This document shows, one piece after another, positions 44,290 through 52,949 of a stretch of DNA of 64,000 bases. A program made the translations under genes and the position numbers. The notes under the pieces were generated by a model, which saw only the letters and a list, made by a program, of their open reading frames with translations, was not told where the DNA came from and made no database searches. The DNA comes from a virus. Every line of letters begins with the position of its first letter. The first letter of the stretch is position 1. The stretch is taken from the IMG/VR virus record IMGVR_UViG_3300020166_000019, positions 1 to 64,000 of that record; one strand, written 5' to 3'.

Positions 44290-44964
44290 ATGTTTAATGA
44301 TGATGTAACATCCCAGATAATTGGTAAAGTAAAAATATATGATAAAGATACTGGAAAAGTACTCTTAGAAAAAAAGAATGCTATTCACCCAGGTAATATG
44401 GCTTATATTCTTGCATCTGCTTTAGCAGGCAAACCAACAAGTGTAAACTCTGCTGGTGCTCCTCCGATAGTAAATTGGATGGCTTTCGGTAATGGAGGTA
44501 GCAATTCTACTTCTACATTAGAATATCGTGCACCTAGAGTTTTTGGTAACTATGATCAATTACCCATAACGTCAAGTAATTCTACACTTTATTCAAAGAT
44601 GTATGAACAAGAAACTGTTAATACTGTATACTATGCAGGCCAAGCAATGGATAGCATAGAATCAGTTCCAGAAAATACTGCAAAGATTGTATGTTCAGTT
44701 GAAGTAAACCACTCTGCATATGAAGAAGCAGTTAAAACAGTTGATCCAAGTTTATCGTTGCCCGAAACAGATAGTTCACCTGATACACAGAGTACAAATG
44801 CTTTTACTATAGATGAAATTGGTCTTATGTCTGGTGTTACCAGTGACAGATTTATGGATGAATCAAAAACAACAATGTTGACTCATGTTACATTTCACCC
44901 TGTTTTATTATCATCTAATAGAACAATTATCATAGACTATACCATAACAATTCAAGTAAATTAA
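44290..44964 (+). CDS. Virion structural protein, fibre or baseplate associated
   Basis: A 224-residue protein. The opening 'IIGKVKIYDKDTGKVLLEKKNAIHPGNMAYILASAL' (residues 10-45; pattern 'G.V.I.D..TG.VLL.K.NAIHP.NMA') followed by 'VNWMAFGNGG' is common in structural genes of marine T4-like phages, where it sits between baseplate and fibre genes. The C-terminus ('FTIDEIGLMSG', 'LLTHVTFHPVLLSSNRTIIIDYTI') is beta-rich. The function is not known to me; attachment of a fibre is likely by position. It has a GAAGAGAGAC ribosome site and its own extended late promoter. Confidence 0.65.
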   Translation: MFNDDVTSQIIGKVKIYDKDTGKVLLEKKNAIHPGNMAYILASALAGKPTSVNSAGAPPIVNWMAFGNGGSNSTSTLEYRAPRVFGNYDQLPITSSNSTLYSKMYEQETVNTVYYAGQAMDSIESVPENTAKIVCSVEVNHSAYEEAVKTVDPSLSLPETDSSPDTQSTNAFTIDEIGLMSGVTSDRFMDESKTTMLTHVTFHPVLLSSNRTIIIDYTITIQVN

Positions 44965-44974
44965 GGAGTGGTGG

Positions 44975-46048
44975 ATGTCCCCGCAAAGTTATCCCCTAAG
45001 TAGCCAATTCACATCTGATGATTTTAATTTGTTAGCAAATGATATTAATGAAATCGTTGGTATTGGTGCAGGCGATGCAGGTTATGGTCAAAATCAATTA
45101 TTTGTTAATCATGTCAACAAAGGACAAAGATTAATGAAGAAAAACTGGATGGACCTTTTTTACGCTATAACTTTTGCAGCATCACATCAAGGAACAGAAC
45201 TTACAACTCCTGCTAATATATATGAAGGTGATTTTGAAACACTTGATGATATAGTTTATCATAAAGATACTATCGAAGCAGATATAAAAACTATTAGGCA
45301 AAATAAACTTCAATCTGATATAGGAAAAATGTCACTACAGAATAACGTGTCTAGTGTATTACAGACTTATGGAAATCCTACTGAAATTTCAGATCCAGAT
45401 ATGATATGGCTAACTTCAAATATTGGCAAGAACATGGTATTTAAAACTTCATTTGATACCGATGATGCACGAAGATGGCACTTTAATGCAGGCGGTGATA
45501 TTAGAATTTCTGCAGAATTATTGATAGACAGTGCACTATTATATATTCCTAGTATTGCTTGGTATAATCTTTTTAACTCAATCGGCGTTGTAATCATTAA
45601 ACATTCCGAAACTGTTTCTTCTAATCAGATTGGTTTGCCCGGACCTGGATTTAACGGACTAACTACAGAATGGCAAACTATTTACACACGTGTTTATTCT
45701 GAATTAGAAAGTCCAAGTTTCTTTGGTAATTCTGTTACGATTTATGCAAAACTTTCAGATAATGGCGGTATAGAAATAGATTTGACATTAACCAATTGTG
45801 ACACAATTGGCGGTAATAATGGATATAATGGATATAATGGATATAATGAATACAGTGATTATTATTGCGGCGCAGGTGTATTAGATACTGATCCAATAGG
45901 AACTACAAATGGACCATTTGTATCTGGTGAACTATCTGTTAGAATTTCACAAAAAAGAGCGGATGATGCACACAGTAGTAATTTGGGAGTTGTTACTGAA
46001 ATGCCAATTTATAGCATACTATCTTATATCTCAGAAATAAACAGTTAA
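44975..46048 (+). CDS. Virion structural protein, probable fibre component
   Basis: A 357-residue protein starting at ATG 44975 behind AAGGAG. The N-terminus 'SSQFTSDDFNLLANDINEIVG' and 'GYGQN' turn recur in marine phage structural proteins. The middle and end are beta-rich ('FNAGGDIRISAELLID', 'SGELSVRISQKRA'). A stretch 'GGNNGYNGYNGYNEY' near residues 285-299 comes from three GGATATAAT repeats and looks like a flexible or sticky linker. No catalytic motif is seen. It is the last gene of the late block; a sigma-70 promoter follows. Confidence 0.6.
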   Translation: MSPQSYPLSSQFTSDDFNLLANDINEIVGIGAGDAGYGQNQLFVNHVNKGQRLMKKNWMDLFYAITFAASHQGTELTTPANIYEGDFETLDDIVYHKDTIEADIKTIRQNKLQSDIGKMSLQNNVSSVLQTYGNPTEISDPDMIWLTSNIGKNMVFKTSFDTDDARRWHFNAGGDIRISAELLIDSALLYIPSIAWYNLFNSIGVVIIKHSETVSSNQIGLPGPGFNGLTTEWQTIYTRVYSELESPSFFGNSVTIYAKLSDNGGIEIDLTLTNCDTIGGNNGYNGYNGYNEYSDYYCGAGVLDTDPIGTTNGPFVSGELSVRISQKRADDAHSSNLGVVTEMPIYSILSYISEINS

Positions 46049-46064
46049 TTATTTTAAATTAGTA

Positions 46065-46093
46065 TTGACATTTTAACCTTGTTATGCTATTAT
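46065..46093 (+). promoter_or_regulatory. Sigma-70 promoter for the modification gene cluster
   Basis: TTGACA (46065-46070), a 17-base spacer and TATTAT (46088-46093), 29 bases before the ATG at 46123. It opens an operon that runs to 57117. Confidence 0.72.
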
Positions 46094-46122
46094 TGATAGT
46101 ATTAATATAGTGGAATTATGCA

Positions 46123-46467
46123 ATGGATGATTTGGAAGATATATTATCGTATAGAAATACGATGCGAACATTTAACCTAAATAAAAAGGTTATGCAAGAT
46201 AAAGTTTCTAGTATTCTAATACATCATGAAAATGGTGGATCGTTTGATATTACTCAGGAACTTATTGGGTTCTTAAACTATGCAGTACAAAATAACAAGA
46301 CAAGTATCGTTGTTCTTGATAGGAATAATTTGCCTATAAAAATAAATGATATTAGTAAATTATTGGAAACCATATCTAGTAAATATTTTGAAGCAATCAA
46401 TGACTTTTATATACAGTATGAACAATTGCGTAGTTCATCTAATATTAAGGTAGCATTAGAAATATAA
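46123..46467 (+). CDS. Unknown small helical protein, first gene of the cluster
   Basis: A 114-residue protein I do not recognise. It looks mostly helical: 'KVMQDKVSSILIHHENGG', 'ITQELIGFLNYAVQNNKTSIVVLDRNNLPIKI', then 'FYIQYEQLRSS'. It has no membrane segment or cysteine pattern. Its last base is shared with the first base of the next gene (TAATG), so the two are coupled. Being first behind the sigma-70 promoter, it belongs to the sugar/peptide-modification operon. Confidence 0.6.
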   Translation: MDDLEDILSYRNTMRTFNLNKKVMQDKVSSILIHHENGGSFDITQELIGFLNYAVQNNKTSIVVLDRNNLPIKINDISKLLETISSKYFEAINDFYIQYEQLRSSSNIKVALEI

Positions 46468-47327
46468 TGAATGGTATAATAATATTTTCACACAACAATG
46501 GATATATTGATTATGTAAAGATAGCATGTGCAAGTGCAGGCTATGCTAGAAGAAATTTGTCTGGATTTGATGAAATATGTTTAATTACAGATGAAGAATC
46601 ATTATCAGATAATAAAGAATTAGTTGATATGTATTTTGATAGAGTTATAAAAATACCAGTCCCTAAAGATTCTACTATGCGTATGTATCATGACACTCAT
46701 AGTAATAAAGAACCAGCTAAATTTATCAATACTAATAGAGGCAATGTATATGACTTATCACCATATGATGAAACTCTAGTAATCGATTGCGATTACTTTG
46801 CCATGACCAATGTATTAGATGGTGTATGGGGAAGTAAAAATGATTTTATGATTACTAAGAATTACTCTGATATTAGTAATGATACTAAAAATGATATTAC
46901 TAAAATATCTGATACTAGTATTGATATGTATTGGGCAACAATACTTTACTTTCGAAAGAGTGAATTTTCTAAAACATTATTTAAATTGGTTGATATCATA
47001 AAAAATAATTGGCAGTGGTATTATATAAGATACTCATGTAATATAAAGTTATACAGAAATGATCATACATTTTCAATAGCATTGCATATTATTACCAATG
47101 GTAGTAATGATACTGTGCCGGAATTGCCCATGCATCGATTAATGAATAGTTTTGATACAGATAAAATTTTTAGAATTGATGGACCTGCTAATATATTAAT
47201 GTTAACTGCGATGAATAAAAAATCCAAAAACATGGTCAGACTTCAACAATCTGATTTGCATATTATGAACAAACAAAGCATTCTGAATCATATAGATAAT
47301 TTCTTTGAATACGGTGATTGTAAATGA
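46467..47327 (+). CDS. Glycosyltransferase-like protein (GT-A type)
   Basis: A 286-residue protein with a GT-A nucleotide-sugar pattern. The N-terminal strand-helix 'IIIFSHNNGYIDYVKIACASAGYARR' leads to 'EICLITDEES' and, near residue 105-110, the metal-binding 'VIDCDYF' (DxD). The paralogue next door shares the order of blocks. It likely transfers a sugar to a phage or host glycan or protein; donor and acceptor are unknown. It overlaps the next gene by 4 bases (ATGA). The call rests on fold pattern and the DxD, not on a close match. Confidence 0.6.
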   Translation: MNGIIIFSHNNGYIDYVKIACASAGYARRNLSGFDEICLITDEESLSDNKELVDMYFDRVIKIPVPKDSTMRMYHDTHSNKEPAKFINTNRGNVYDLSPYDETLVIDCDYFAMTNVLDGVWGSKNDFMITKNYSDISNDTKNDITKISDTSIDMYWATILYFRKSEFSKTLFKLVDIIKNNWQWYYIRYSCNIKLYRNDHTFSIALHIITNGSNDTVPELPMHRLMNSFDTDKIFRIDGPANILMLTAMNKKSKNMVRLQQSDLHIMNKQSILNHIDNFFEYGDCK

Positions 47328-48172
47328 GTAAAGGTTATATTATAATTGCACAAAATTCTGATGTTGATTATTTACGTATGGCATATGCATTAGCGTTGAG
47401 CATTAAGGCAACGCAAGATGTGAATTCTGTATGTTTATGTGTTGATAATACAACAAATGACAGATTGGAACAAAAGCATTTTGATGTATTTGATTACGTT
47501 ATTGATATACCCTGGGATGATGATGCGTTATCTTCTAAATGGAAAATAGAAAACAAATGGAAGTATATTCATATGTCGCCATTTGACCAAACTATTATAC
47601 TTGATTCAGACCAGTTGTTCACTGCATCAGTTGATCATTGGTGGGATATTTTAAACAAATATGATCTGTGCTTATGTTCAAACCCAAGAACATTTAGAGA
47701 CCAACCCATAACAAGTGATTACTATCGTAAAAAGTTCACATCTTGTGATTTACCTGATGTATATAGTAATTTTACTTACTTTAACAAATCTACAAAGTCA
47801 TTCAGTTATTTCCGTTTGGTACAAGATATTATGGAAAATTGGAACTATTATTATACTATATTTTTGAATGATCAAGGACAGGATTGGATAAGTGCAGATG
47901 TTGCATTTTCTCTTGCTGCAAAGTTGCTACAAATAGATTCTATTAATACTGACATTCCAGTGCTTAAATTTATACATATGAAAAGTTATGTACAAGATAT
48001 ACCAAAAAAAAGTATATCCTCTAATTGGAATAAAACACTACCAAGTTATGTAACAGATGATTTGAGAATTTTCGTTAACAACCAGGAACTATTATTGCCG
48101 TTTCATTATGTAGAAAAGGATTGGCTTACAGATACTATTATTAAAAAGTATGAGGACATTTTCTATGTTTGA
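47324..48172 (+). CDS. Glycosyltransferase-like protein, paralogue of the preceding gene
   Basis: A 282-residue protein that repeats the layout of its neighbour. 'GYIIIAQNSDVDYLRMAYALALSIK' is the first beta-alpha unit, then 'NSVCLCVDN', and 'MSPFDQTIILDSDQLF' carries the DxD (about residues 84-99). Later 'SNFTYFNKSTKSF' aligns with 'ATILYFRKSEFSK' in the neighbour, in support of duplication. Aromatic residues (W, Y) are frequent, as in glycan-handling enzymes. Its end overlaps the next gene by 8 bases. The substrate is unknown. Confidence 0.6.
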   Translation: MSKGYIIIAQNSDVDYLRMAYALALSIKATQDVNSVCLCVDNTTNDRLEQKHFDVFDYVIDIPWDDDALSSKWKIENKWKYIHMSPFDQTIILDSDQLFTASVDHWWDILNKYDLCLCSNPRTFRDQPITSDYYRKKFTSCDLPDVYSNFTYFNKSTKSFSYFRLVQDIMENWNYYYTIFLNDQGQDWISADVAFSLAAKLLQIDSINTDIPVLKFIHMKSYVQDIPKKSISSNWNKTLPSYVTDDLRIFVNNQELLLPFHYVEKDWLTDTIIKKYEDIFYV

Positions 48173-48740
48173 GTGCGTAAATAATTCAAATAATTTAGAT
48201 GATTGTAAGATAGTATATTTTGATACTACTGGGAATATCCAATCAATTGAAAACCGTATAATACAAGACAGTGAAAATATATATGTATATTTCAGAACAT
48301 CTGACATTAGTATTTTCTTAGATGGGACTACGAACATAGATGATTATCATATCATTTATAAAAATGACACAATGAGTTACCACATTGTTCGTAAAGATAG
48401 CAAAAAACTTATATCTATAAAAAATAACTTTACAAAAAAATTAGAAATACATAAAGAGCCTACTATTATGATTGACATTACATACAGAGGATTTTCATTT
48501 CAATTAGTTGAAGATATTTTAGGTCAAACTGAGTTGCTAAAAAGACTTAATCAAAATTTTTATGTTACATTATATGAAGAACCAGATTTTATTATTGACA
48601 CAATAAATTTAAACTATGAAAATTTAATTTCTGGCGAAAGATATCTAATTGATTACCAACATAAATATAACAAGATAAGTATGTATATAACTCAAGAATT
48701 ATTAAAAACTTACTCACTGGAGGATAAAAGAATAGCATGA
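48165..48740 (+). CDS. Unknown protein in the modification cluster
   Basis: A 191-residue protein that I do not recognise. I start it at ATG 48165 because TGAGGA lies nine bases upstream; an ATG at 48150 in the same frame has no site. Repeated short beta strands ('YHIIYKNDTMSYHIVRKDSKK', 'ENIYVYFRTSDISIFLDG') are followed by a helix 'VEDILGQTELLKRLNQNF'. It has no metal or nucleotide motif. It overlaps its neighbours by 8 and 4 bases and is clearly in the same operon. Confidence 0.55.
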   Translation: MFECVNNSNNLDDCKIVYFDTTGNIQSIENRIIQDSENIYVYFRTSDISIFLDGTTNIDDYHIIYKNDTMSYHIVRKDSKKLISIKNNFTKKLEIHKEPTIMIDITYRGFSFQLVEDILGQTELLKRLNQNFYVTLYEEPDFIIDTINLNYENLISGERYLIDYQHKYNKISMYITQELLKTYSLEDKRIA

Positions 48741-49693
48741 CTACAATTACCATAAAACACTTAGATATATTTTATCTTAGCTATGATGAACCCAACAAAG
48801 AAGAACATTATGCTGACTTATTAAAAAAATATCCACAAGCAAAACGTATTGATGGAGTTAAAGGATTTGACAACGCACATAAAGCTTGTGCACGTGCTAG
48901 TAATACAGACAGATTTATAACTATTGATGGTGATAATATTGTTGACAAAAAATTCTTTGATCTTGTATTGAATTTTCCTGAGAATACAGATTTAAGCCGC
49001 AGTGTCATATCCTGGGGAGCAAAGAATTTAACCAATGGCCTAGTATATGGCAACGGTGGCATTAAATGTTGGCCTGTTAAACTTGTATTAGATATGAAGA
49101 CACATGAAAATGCAGATAATGAAACTAAGAAACTAGATTTCTGCTGGGACTTAGATTACAAGCAAATGAATAATACTTATTCAATGATATTCAACAGTGG
49201 ATCTCCATTCCAAGCGTTTCGTAGCGGATTCCGAGAAGGTGTTAAGATGTCTCTGGATGAAGGCAAAATTATTGATCCCTCTAAATTTAAAACTAAAGTT
49301 TGGCCAAAGAATTATCATAGATTACTTACCTGGTGTAACATTGGGGCAGATATAGAAAATGGGCTATGGTCAATATACGGAGCACGATTAGGGTGTTATA
49401 ATATAAATTTTGATGGTAATTTTACTGCTGAAAGTATTAGTGACTATGATTGGTTCAAATCATATTTTCATAACGAAATATATCCACAGTTTGTATCGGA
49501 TGATTCTGAAACTGATTTTGACTTATTATATGATAAAACATTAGAATTGGGAGACAGTCTAGTAGATAAGTTGGGAATGGAATTATGTGATCCAACTGTA
49601 GAAATGTCAAACTTTTTTAAATTAGTATACGTAAATCCCAAACGTGTATGGAATCCACTGGCAACTGAAAAATCAACCGGTTGGGACAAATAA
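48737..49693 (+). CDS. Glycosyltransferase-like domain protein
   Basis: A 318-residue protein. 'HLDIFYLSYDEPNKEEHYADLL' is followed by 'YPQAKRIDGVKGFDNAHKACA' and 'RFITIDGDNIVDKKFF', with Asp-Gly-Asp as the probable metal site (near residue 64-68). 'GLVYGNGGIKCWP' follows. The same series of blocks occurs in the gene at 63131, and I know it from marine T4-like phages without an assigned function. GT-A-like folding is inferred. The ATG lies inside the end of the preceding gene. It is followed by about 200 bases with only tiny frames. Confidence 0.6.
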   Translation: MTTITIKHLDIFYLSYDEPNKEEHYADLLKKYPQAKRIDGVKGFDNAHKACARASNTDRFITIDGDNIVDKKFFDLVLNFPENTDLSRSVISWGAKNLTNGLVYGNGGIKCWPVKLVLDMKTHENADNETKKLDFCWDLDYKQMNNTYSMIFNSGSPFQAFRSGFREGVKMSLDEGKIIDPSKFKTKVWPKNYHRLLTWCNIGADIENGLWSIYGARLGCYNINFDGNFTAESISDYDWFKSYFHNEIYPQFVSDDSETDFDLLYDKTLELGDSLVDKLGMELCDPTVEMSNFFKLVYVNPKRVWNPLATEKSTGWDK

Positions 49694-49780
49694 TATTATA
49701 CACCGTACGATAATTATGGTTAAGAAAATCAGATTATTGTATAAACCAGTAGATGAAGTAGCAAAAAGAAAATACTAAAC

Positions 49781-49870
49781 ATGGATATTATTTTAATTGC
49801 AGTAATCTTTTCAGCATTGATCGGATACTGGGCAGAGAGGGTACTGCTAAGGCTAAGAAAGAACAAATGA
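49781..49870 (+). CDS. Possible 29-residue membrane peptide
   Basis: The frame codes one hydrophobic helix 'DIILIAVIFSALIGYWA' followed by a basic end 'LLRLRKNK', the layout of a small inner-membrane peptide. It has no good ribosome site. A 20-codon frame at 49716-49778 just before it (basic, MVKKIRLLYK) is even weaker. Nothing else is seen between 49694 and 49896. Confidence 0.35.
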   Translation: MDIILIAVIFSALIGYWAERVLLRLRKNK

Positions 49871-49896
49871 AAAATAAAAAAGATAAGAGTATATAA

Positions 49897-51471
49897 ATGG
49901 GACAATATGAAGACGAAGCAATTGATGCGAGAGAATCACTGAACAAGATATCGGCATCAATGTGTATGGCCAAATGGTTACAAGTAAGTTTACATTTACC
50001 TCAGGGTAGAACCCACAGTTGCTATCACCCACCAACACACTCAATTCCATTAAATGAACTAAAAAAAGATGTGGGCGCACTACATAACACTGAGTTTAAA
50101 ATGCAAGAGCGCAAGCAAATGTTAAACGGTGAAAGACCTGCCGGATGCCAGTATTGCTGGAATGTAGAAGATGCGCCGGATGCACCGTCGGGTGGACGAT
50201 TGAGTGATCGGCATTATCGTTCAAGTGAATGGTGGGCACAAGAAGCGTGGAATGAAGTAGTTAATAATCCATTCGATCACAAAATTACTCCACGATATGT
50301 AGAAGTTAATTTTAATCAAGCATGTAATCTTAAATGCAGTTATTGTGCACCACACTTGAGCACCGCCTGGGAAGACGATATTAAAAAACACGGTAATTTT
50401 AAATTTGCTAGTGGAACAGTACATAATGATATTCCTACATTAAAAAAAGCGGGTTGGATGCCACTTGATGTTGCACGAAAGGATAACCCATACGTTTCTG
50501 CGTTTTGGGAATGGTTCCCTGTGGTATACAAGGATTTGAAAGTCTTTCGTATGACAGGCGGCGAACCTCTTATGGATAAAAATACATTTAAGATTTTAGA
50601 TTATGTGAATAGTAATCCCAATTCTTCATTAGACTTGAGCATCACATCTAATATGTCACCGCCGGATCCAAAACTGTTTGATAGGTTTATAGAAAAGATA
50701 AAAACACTAGAAGAAGTTAGAGTATGGGAAGATCCAGATAAATTTAATTCAGATTCTGGTAATAATTGGTATGTAGCACCTGCTTGTAAACACTTTAGTT
50801 TATTTGTAAGTGTTGACAGTGTGGGTAAGCAAGCAGAATACTTACGTGACGGACTAGACTTTGATACAATGTATGAAAACTGTCGAAGATTTCTAAGAGA
50901 GACTAGTGGCACTGAAATATCATTTATTAACACATTTAATTTACTAAGTATTCCAAATTTAAGGGGATTCTTACAAATGATATTAGATTTAAGAGAAGAG
51001 TTTGGTTATGATAACCAAGATGACTTTTCATTTCAACCACCAGACCATAATGGATATGTTCACCCACCGTTTATACGAAAAAAAAGACAGAGAATATGGT
51101 TTGATATTCCATACTTACGCTTTCCAGACTGGATGACAATTCAATTAGCAGACGATATGCTACTTGATATGATACAAGACAATATCAACTTTATGAAACA
51201 GAATGTACTGTCAAATGAGGATTATAATATATCATATAATGGGTTTAAAAATTACGAAGTCCTAAAACTTGAACGAGATTTATCTTGGGCAAAACAAGGA
51301 ATAAACATGAGTGATGAACAATTAAGTATAAATATTATTAAATTCTATGAATACTTTACTGAGTATGATCGTAGGCGTGGTAAAAACTTTTTAGATACGT
51401 TTCCAGAAATGACTGAATTTTGGAATGAATCTAAAGAAGAATATGAGGAAAATCATGGCAAGAGACTTTAA
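49897..51471 (+). CDS. Radical SAM protein with N-terminal cysteine cluster (copy 1)
   Basis: A 524-residue radical SAM enzyme. 'ACNLKCSYC' supplies Cys143, Cys147 and Cys150 for the [4Fe-4S] cluster, and 'FRMTGGEPLM' is the SAM-binding GGE motif. Before this domain are four more cysteines, Cys23, Cys42, Cys84 and Cys87 ('SCYHPPTH', 'GCQYCW'), fit for an auxiliary cluster as in SPASM/twitch enzymes but on the N-terminal side. Such enzymes modify peptides or carbohydrates. The substrate is unknown. The second copy follows at once with a 17-base overlap. The start at 49897 has only a weak AAGAG site. Confidence 0.85.
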   Translation: MGQYEDEAIDARESLNKISASMCMAKWLQVSLHLPQGRTHSCYHPPTHSIPLNELKKDVGALHNTEFKMQERKQMLNGERPAGCQYCWNVEDAPDAPSGGRLSDRHYRSSEWWAQEAWNEVVNNPFDHKITPRYVEVNFNQACNLKCSYCAPHLSTAWEDDIKKHGNFKFASGTVHNDIPTLKKAGWMPLDVARKDNPYVSAFWEWFPVVYKDLKVFRMTGGEPLMDKNTFKILDYVNSNPNSSLDLSITSNMSPPDPKLFDRFIEKIKTLEEVRVWEDPDKFNSDSGNNWYVAPACKHFSLFVSVDSVGKQAEYLRDGLDFDTMYENCRRFLRETSGTEISFINTFNLLSIPNLRGFLQMILDLREEFGYDNQDDFSFQPPDHNGYVHPPFIRKKRQRIWFDIPYLRFPDWMTIQLADDMLLDMIQDNINFMKQNVLSNEDYNISYNGFKNYEVLKLERDLSWAKQGINMSDEQLSINIIKFYEYFTEYDRRRGKNFLDTFPEMTEFWNESKEEYEENHGKRL

Positions 51472-52945
51472 AAATGGCGAAACACTACACCAATTCAAAG
51501 AACGTGTAATTGATACTATAAGTGATAGTTATTGTGCTGCAAAATGGTACAATGCAACTATTTGGTTAGGCCACGGCCAAACTGCAAGTTGCCATCATCC
51601 CCCTAGTCATAAAATTCCTTTGGAAGAATTGAAAGATAATCCATCCGCAATTCATAATACTATGCATAAGAAAAAGTTGCGTAAAATGATGCTTAATGGT
51701 GATCGTCCCAGTGAATGCGAATATTGTTGGAAAATTGAAGATATGGGAAAAAATCACATCAGTGATCGTACCTTCAAAACAGAAACAGTTCCAGAAGATA
51801 AAATTTTAGAAAGTGTGTCGGCGAAATGGGATGATAATCCGACACTGACAACACTTGAAATATCGTTTGATAGAGCATGCAATCTCAAATGTAGTTATTG
51901 TAATCCTACATTCAGCACTGCGTGGGTAAAAGATATTAATACATATGGACCATATGTTGATATTCAGAGTGATGGCCGCGGACACTTTGAAACAAACGCT
52001 CCCTGGGCTGAACCTCCAACCAAGAGAGAAGAAGATAATCCATATATCCAAGCCTTTCATAAATGGTGGGATGATGAATTATCTGAAACATTGGATGAAA
52101 TTAGATTGACTGGTGGCGAACCAATAATGCACACTGGTACTTGGAAACTATTTGATTGGTTCGAAGCTAATCAAGATTCTGAAATGAGATTTGCTATTAA
52201 TAGTAATCTTTCGCCTGATTCACCTAAGGTATTAGACAAACTAATTGAAAAGGCACAGTTTATAAAAAAATTATATATATATACATCAGCAGAAGCGACA
52301 AAAGATGCTGCTGAATATATTCGTGATGGGCTAAACTATGATCTATGGAAAAATAATATGGATCGTGTTATGAATGAAACAAATGCCGGAATGCACATGA
52401 TGATGACAATTAATTCATTATGCTTGCCGACAATAACTGATTTCTTAGATGAAATGTTAGATCTAAAAGAAAAATGGGGACACAGGGCACCGATGTTGAG
52501 TTTAAATATACTTAGATTCCCATCATTCCAAAGTGCTGCTATTCTGCCTCCAGAATTGAAATCTATATACAAAGAACAATTACAAGATTGGTTTTTAGGA
52601 GAACGTGCACAAAAATTATGTGGCGACATCGAAAAAGCTAATATTGCAAGACTTATTGATTATCTAGATATAGTAAAGACTCCTCATAAGAATACATCTG
52701 AAACTGAAAAATTACACCATGACTTTAAAACGTTTTATACGCAATATGATATTAGAAGAGGCAAGAATTTTTCCGAAACATTCAAGGGGCCGTTAGCAGA
52801 CTGGTTCGAATCTATCGATATTATAGTTCCAACAAAGAAAGAAATCTTAGATCGTACATTTGTTTCTAGTATGCCTGCAAGACTCAGAACTAGCCCATCA
52901 ACTGTTGAACAATATTCTGGCGGCGACGATGATCATGAGATTTAG
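51455..52945 (+). CDS. Radical SAM protein with N-terminal cysteine cluster (copy 2)
   Basis: A 496-residue paralogue of the preceding enzyme. The radical SAM motif is 'ACNLKCSYC' (Cys142, Cys146, Cys149) and the GGE motif is 'IRLTGGEPIM'. The N-terminal cysteines 27, 46, 88 and 91 ('SCHHPPSH', 'ECEYCW') have the same spacing as in copy 1. Both copies share an 'YDxRRGKNFxxTFP/KG' block near the C-terminus. I start it at ATG 51455, behind TGAGGAAAATC inside the end of copy 1. The pair may act as a heterodimer or on two sites of one product; this is inference. Confidence 0.85.
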   Translation: MARDFKNGETLHQFKERVIDTISDSYCAAKWYNATIWLGHGQTASCHHPPSHKIPLEELKDNPSAIHNTMHKKKLRKMMLNGDRPSECEYCWKIEDMGKNHISDRTFKTETVPEDKILESVSAKWDDNPTLTTLEISFDRACNLKCSYCNPTFSTAWVKDINTYGPYVDIQSDGRGHFETNAPWAEPPTKREEDNPYIQAFHKWWDDELSETLDEIRLTGGEPIMHTGTWKLFDWFEANQDSEMRFAINSNLSPDSPKVLDKLIEKAQFIKKLYIYTSAEATKDAAEYIRDGLNYDLWKNNMDRVMNETNAGMHMMMTINSLCLPTITDFLDEMLDLKEKWGHRAPMLSLNILRFPSFQSAAILPPELKSIYKEQLQDWFLGERAQKLCGDIEKANIARLIDYLDIVKTPHKNTSETEKLHHDFKTFYTQYDIRRGKNFSETFKGPLADWFESIDIIVPTKKEILDRTFVSSMPARLRTSPSTVEQYSGGDDDHEI

Positions 52946-52949
52946 ATAG

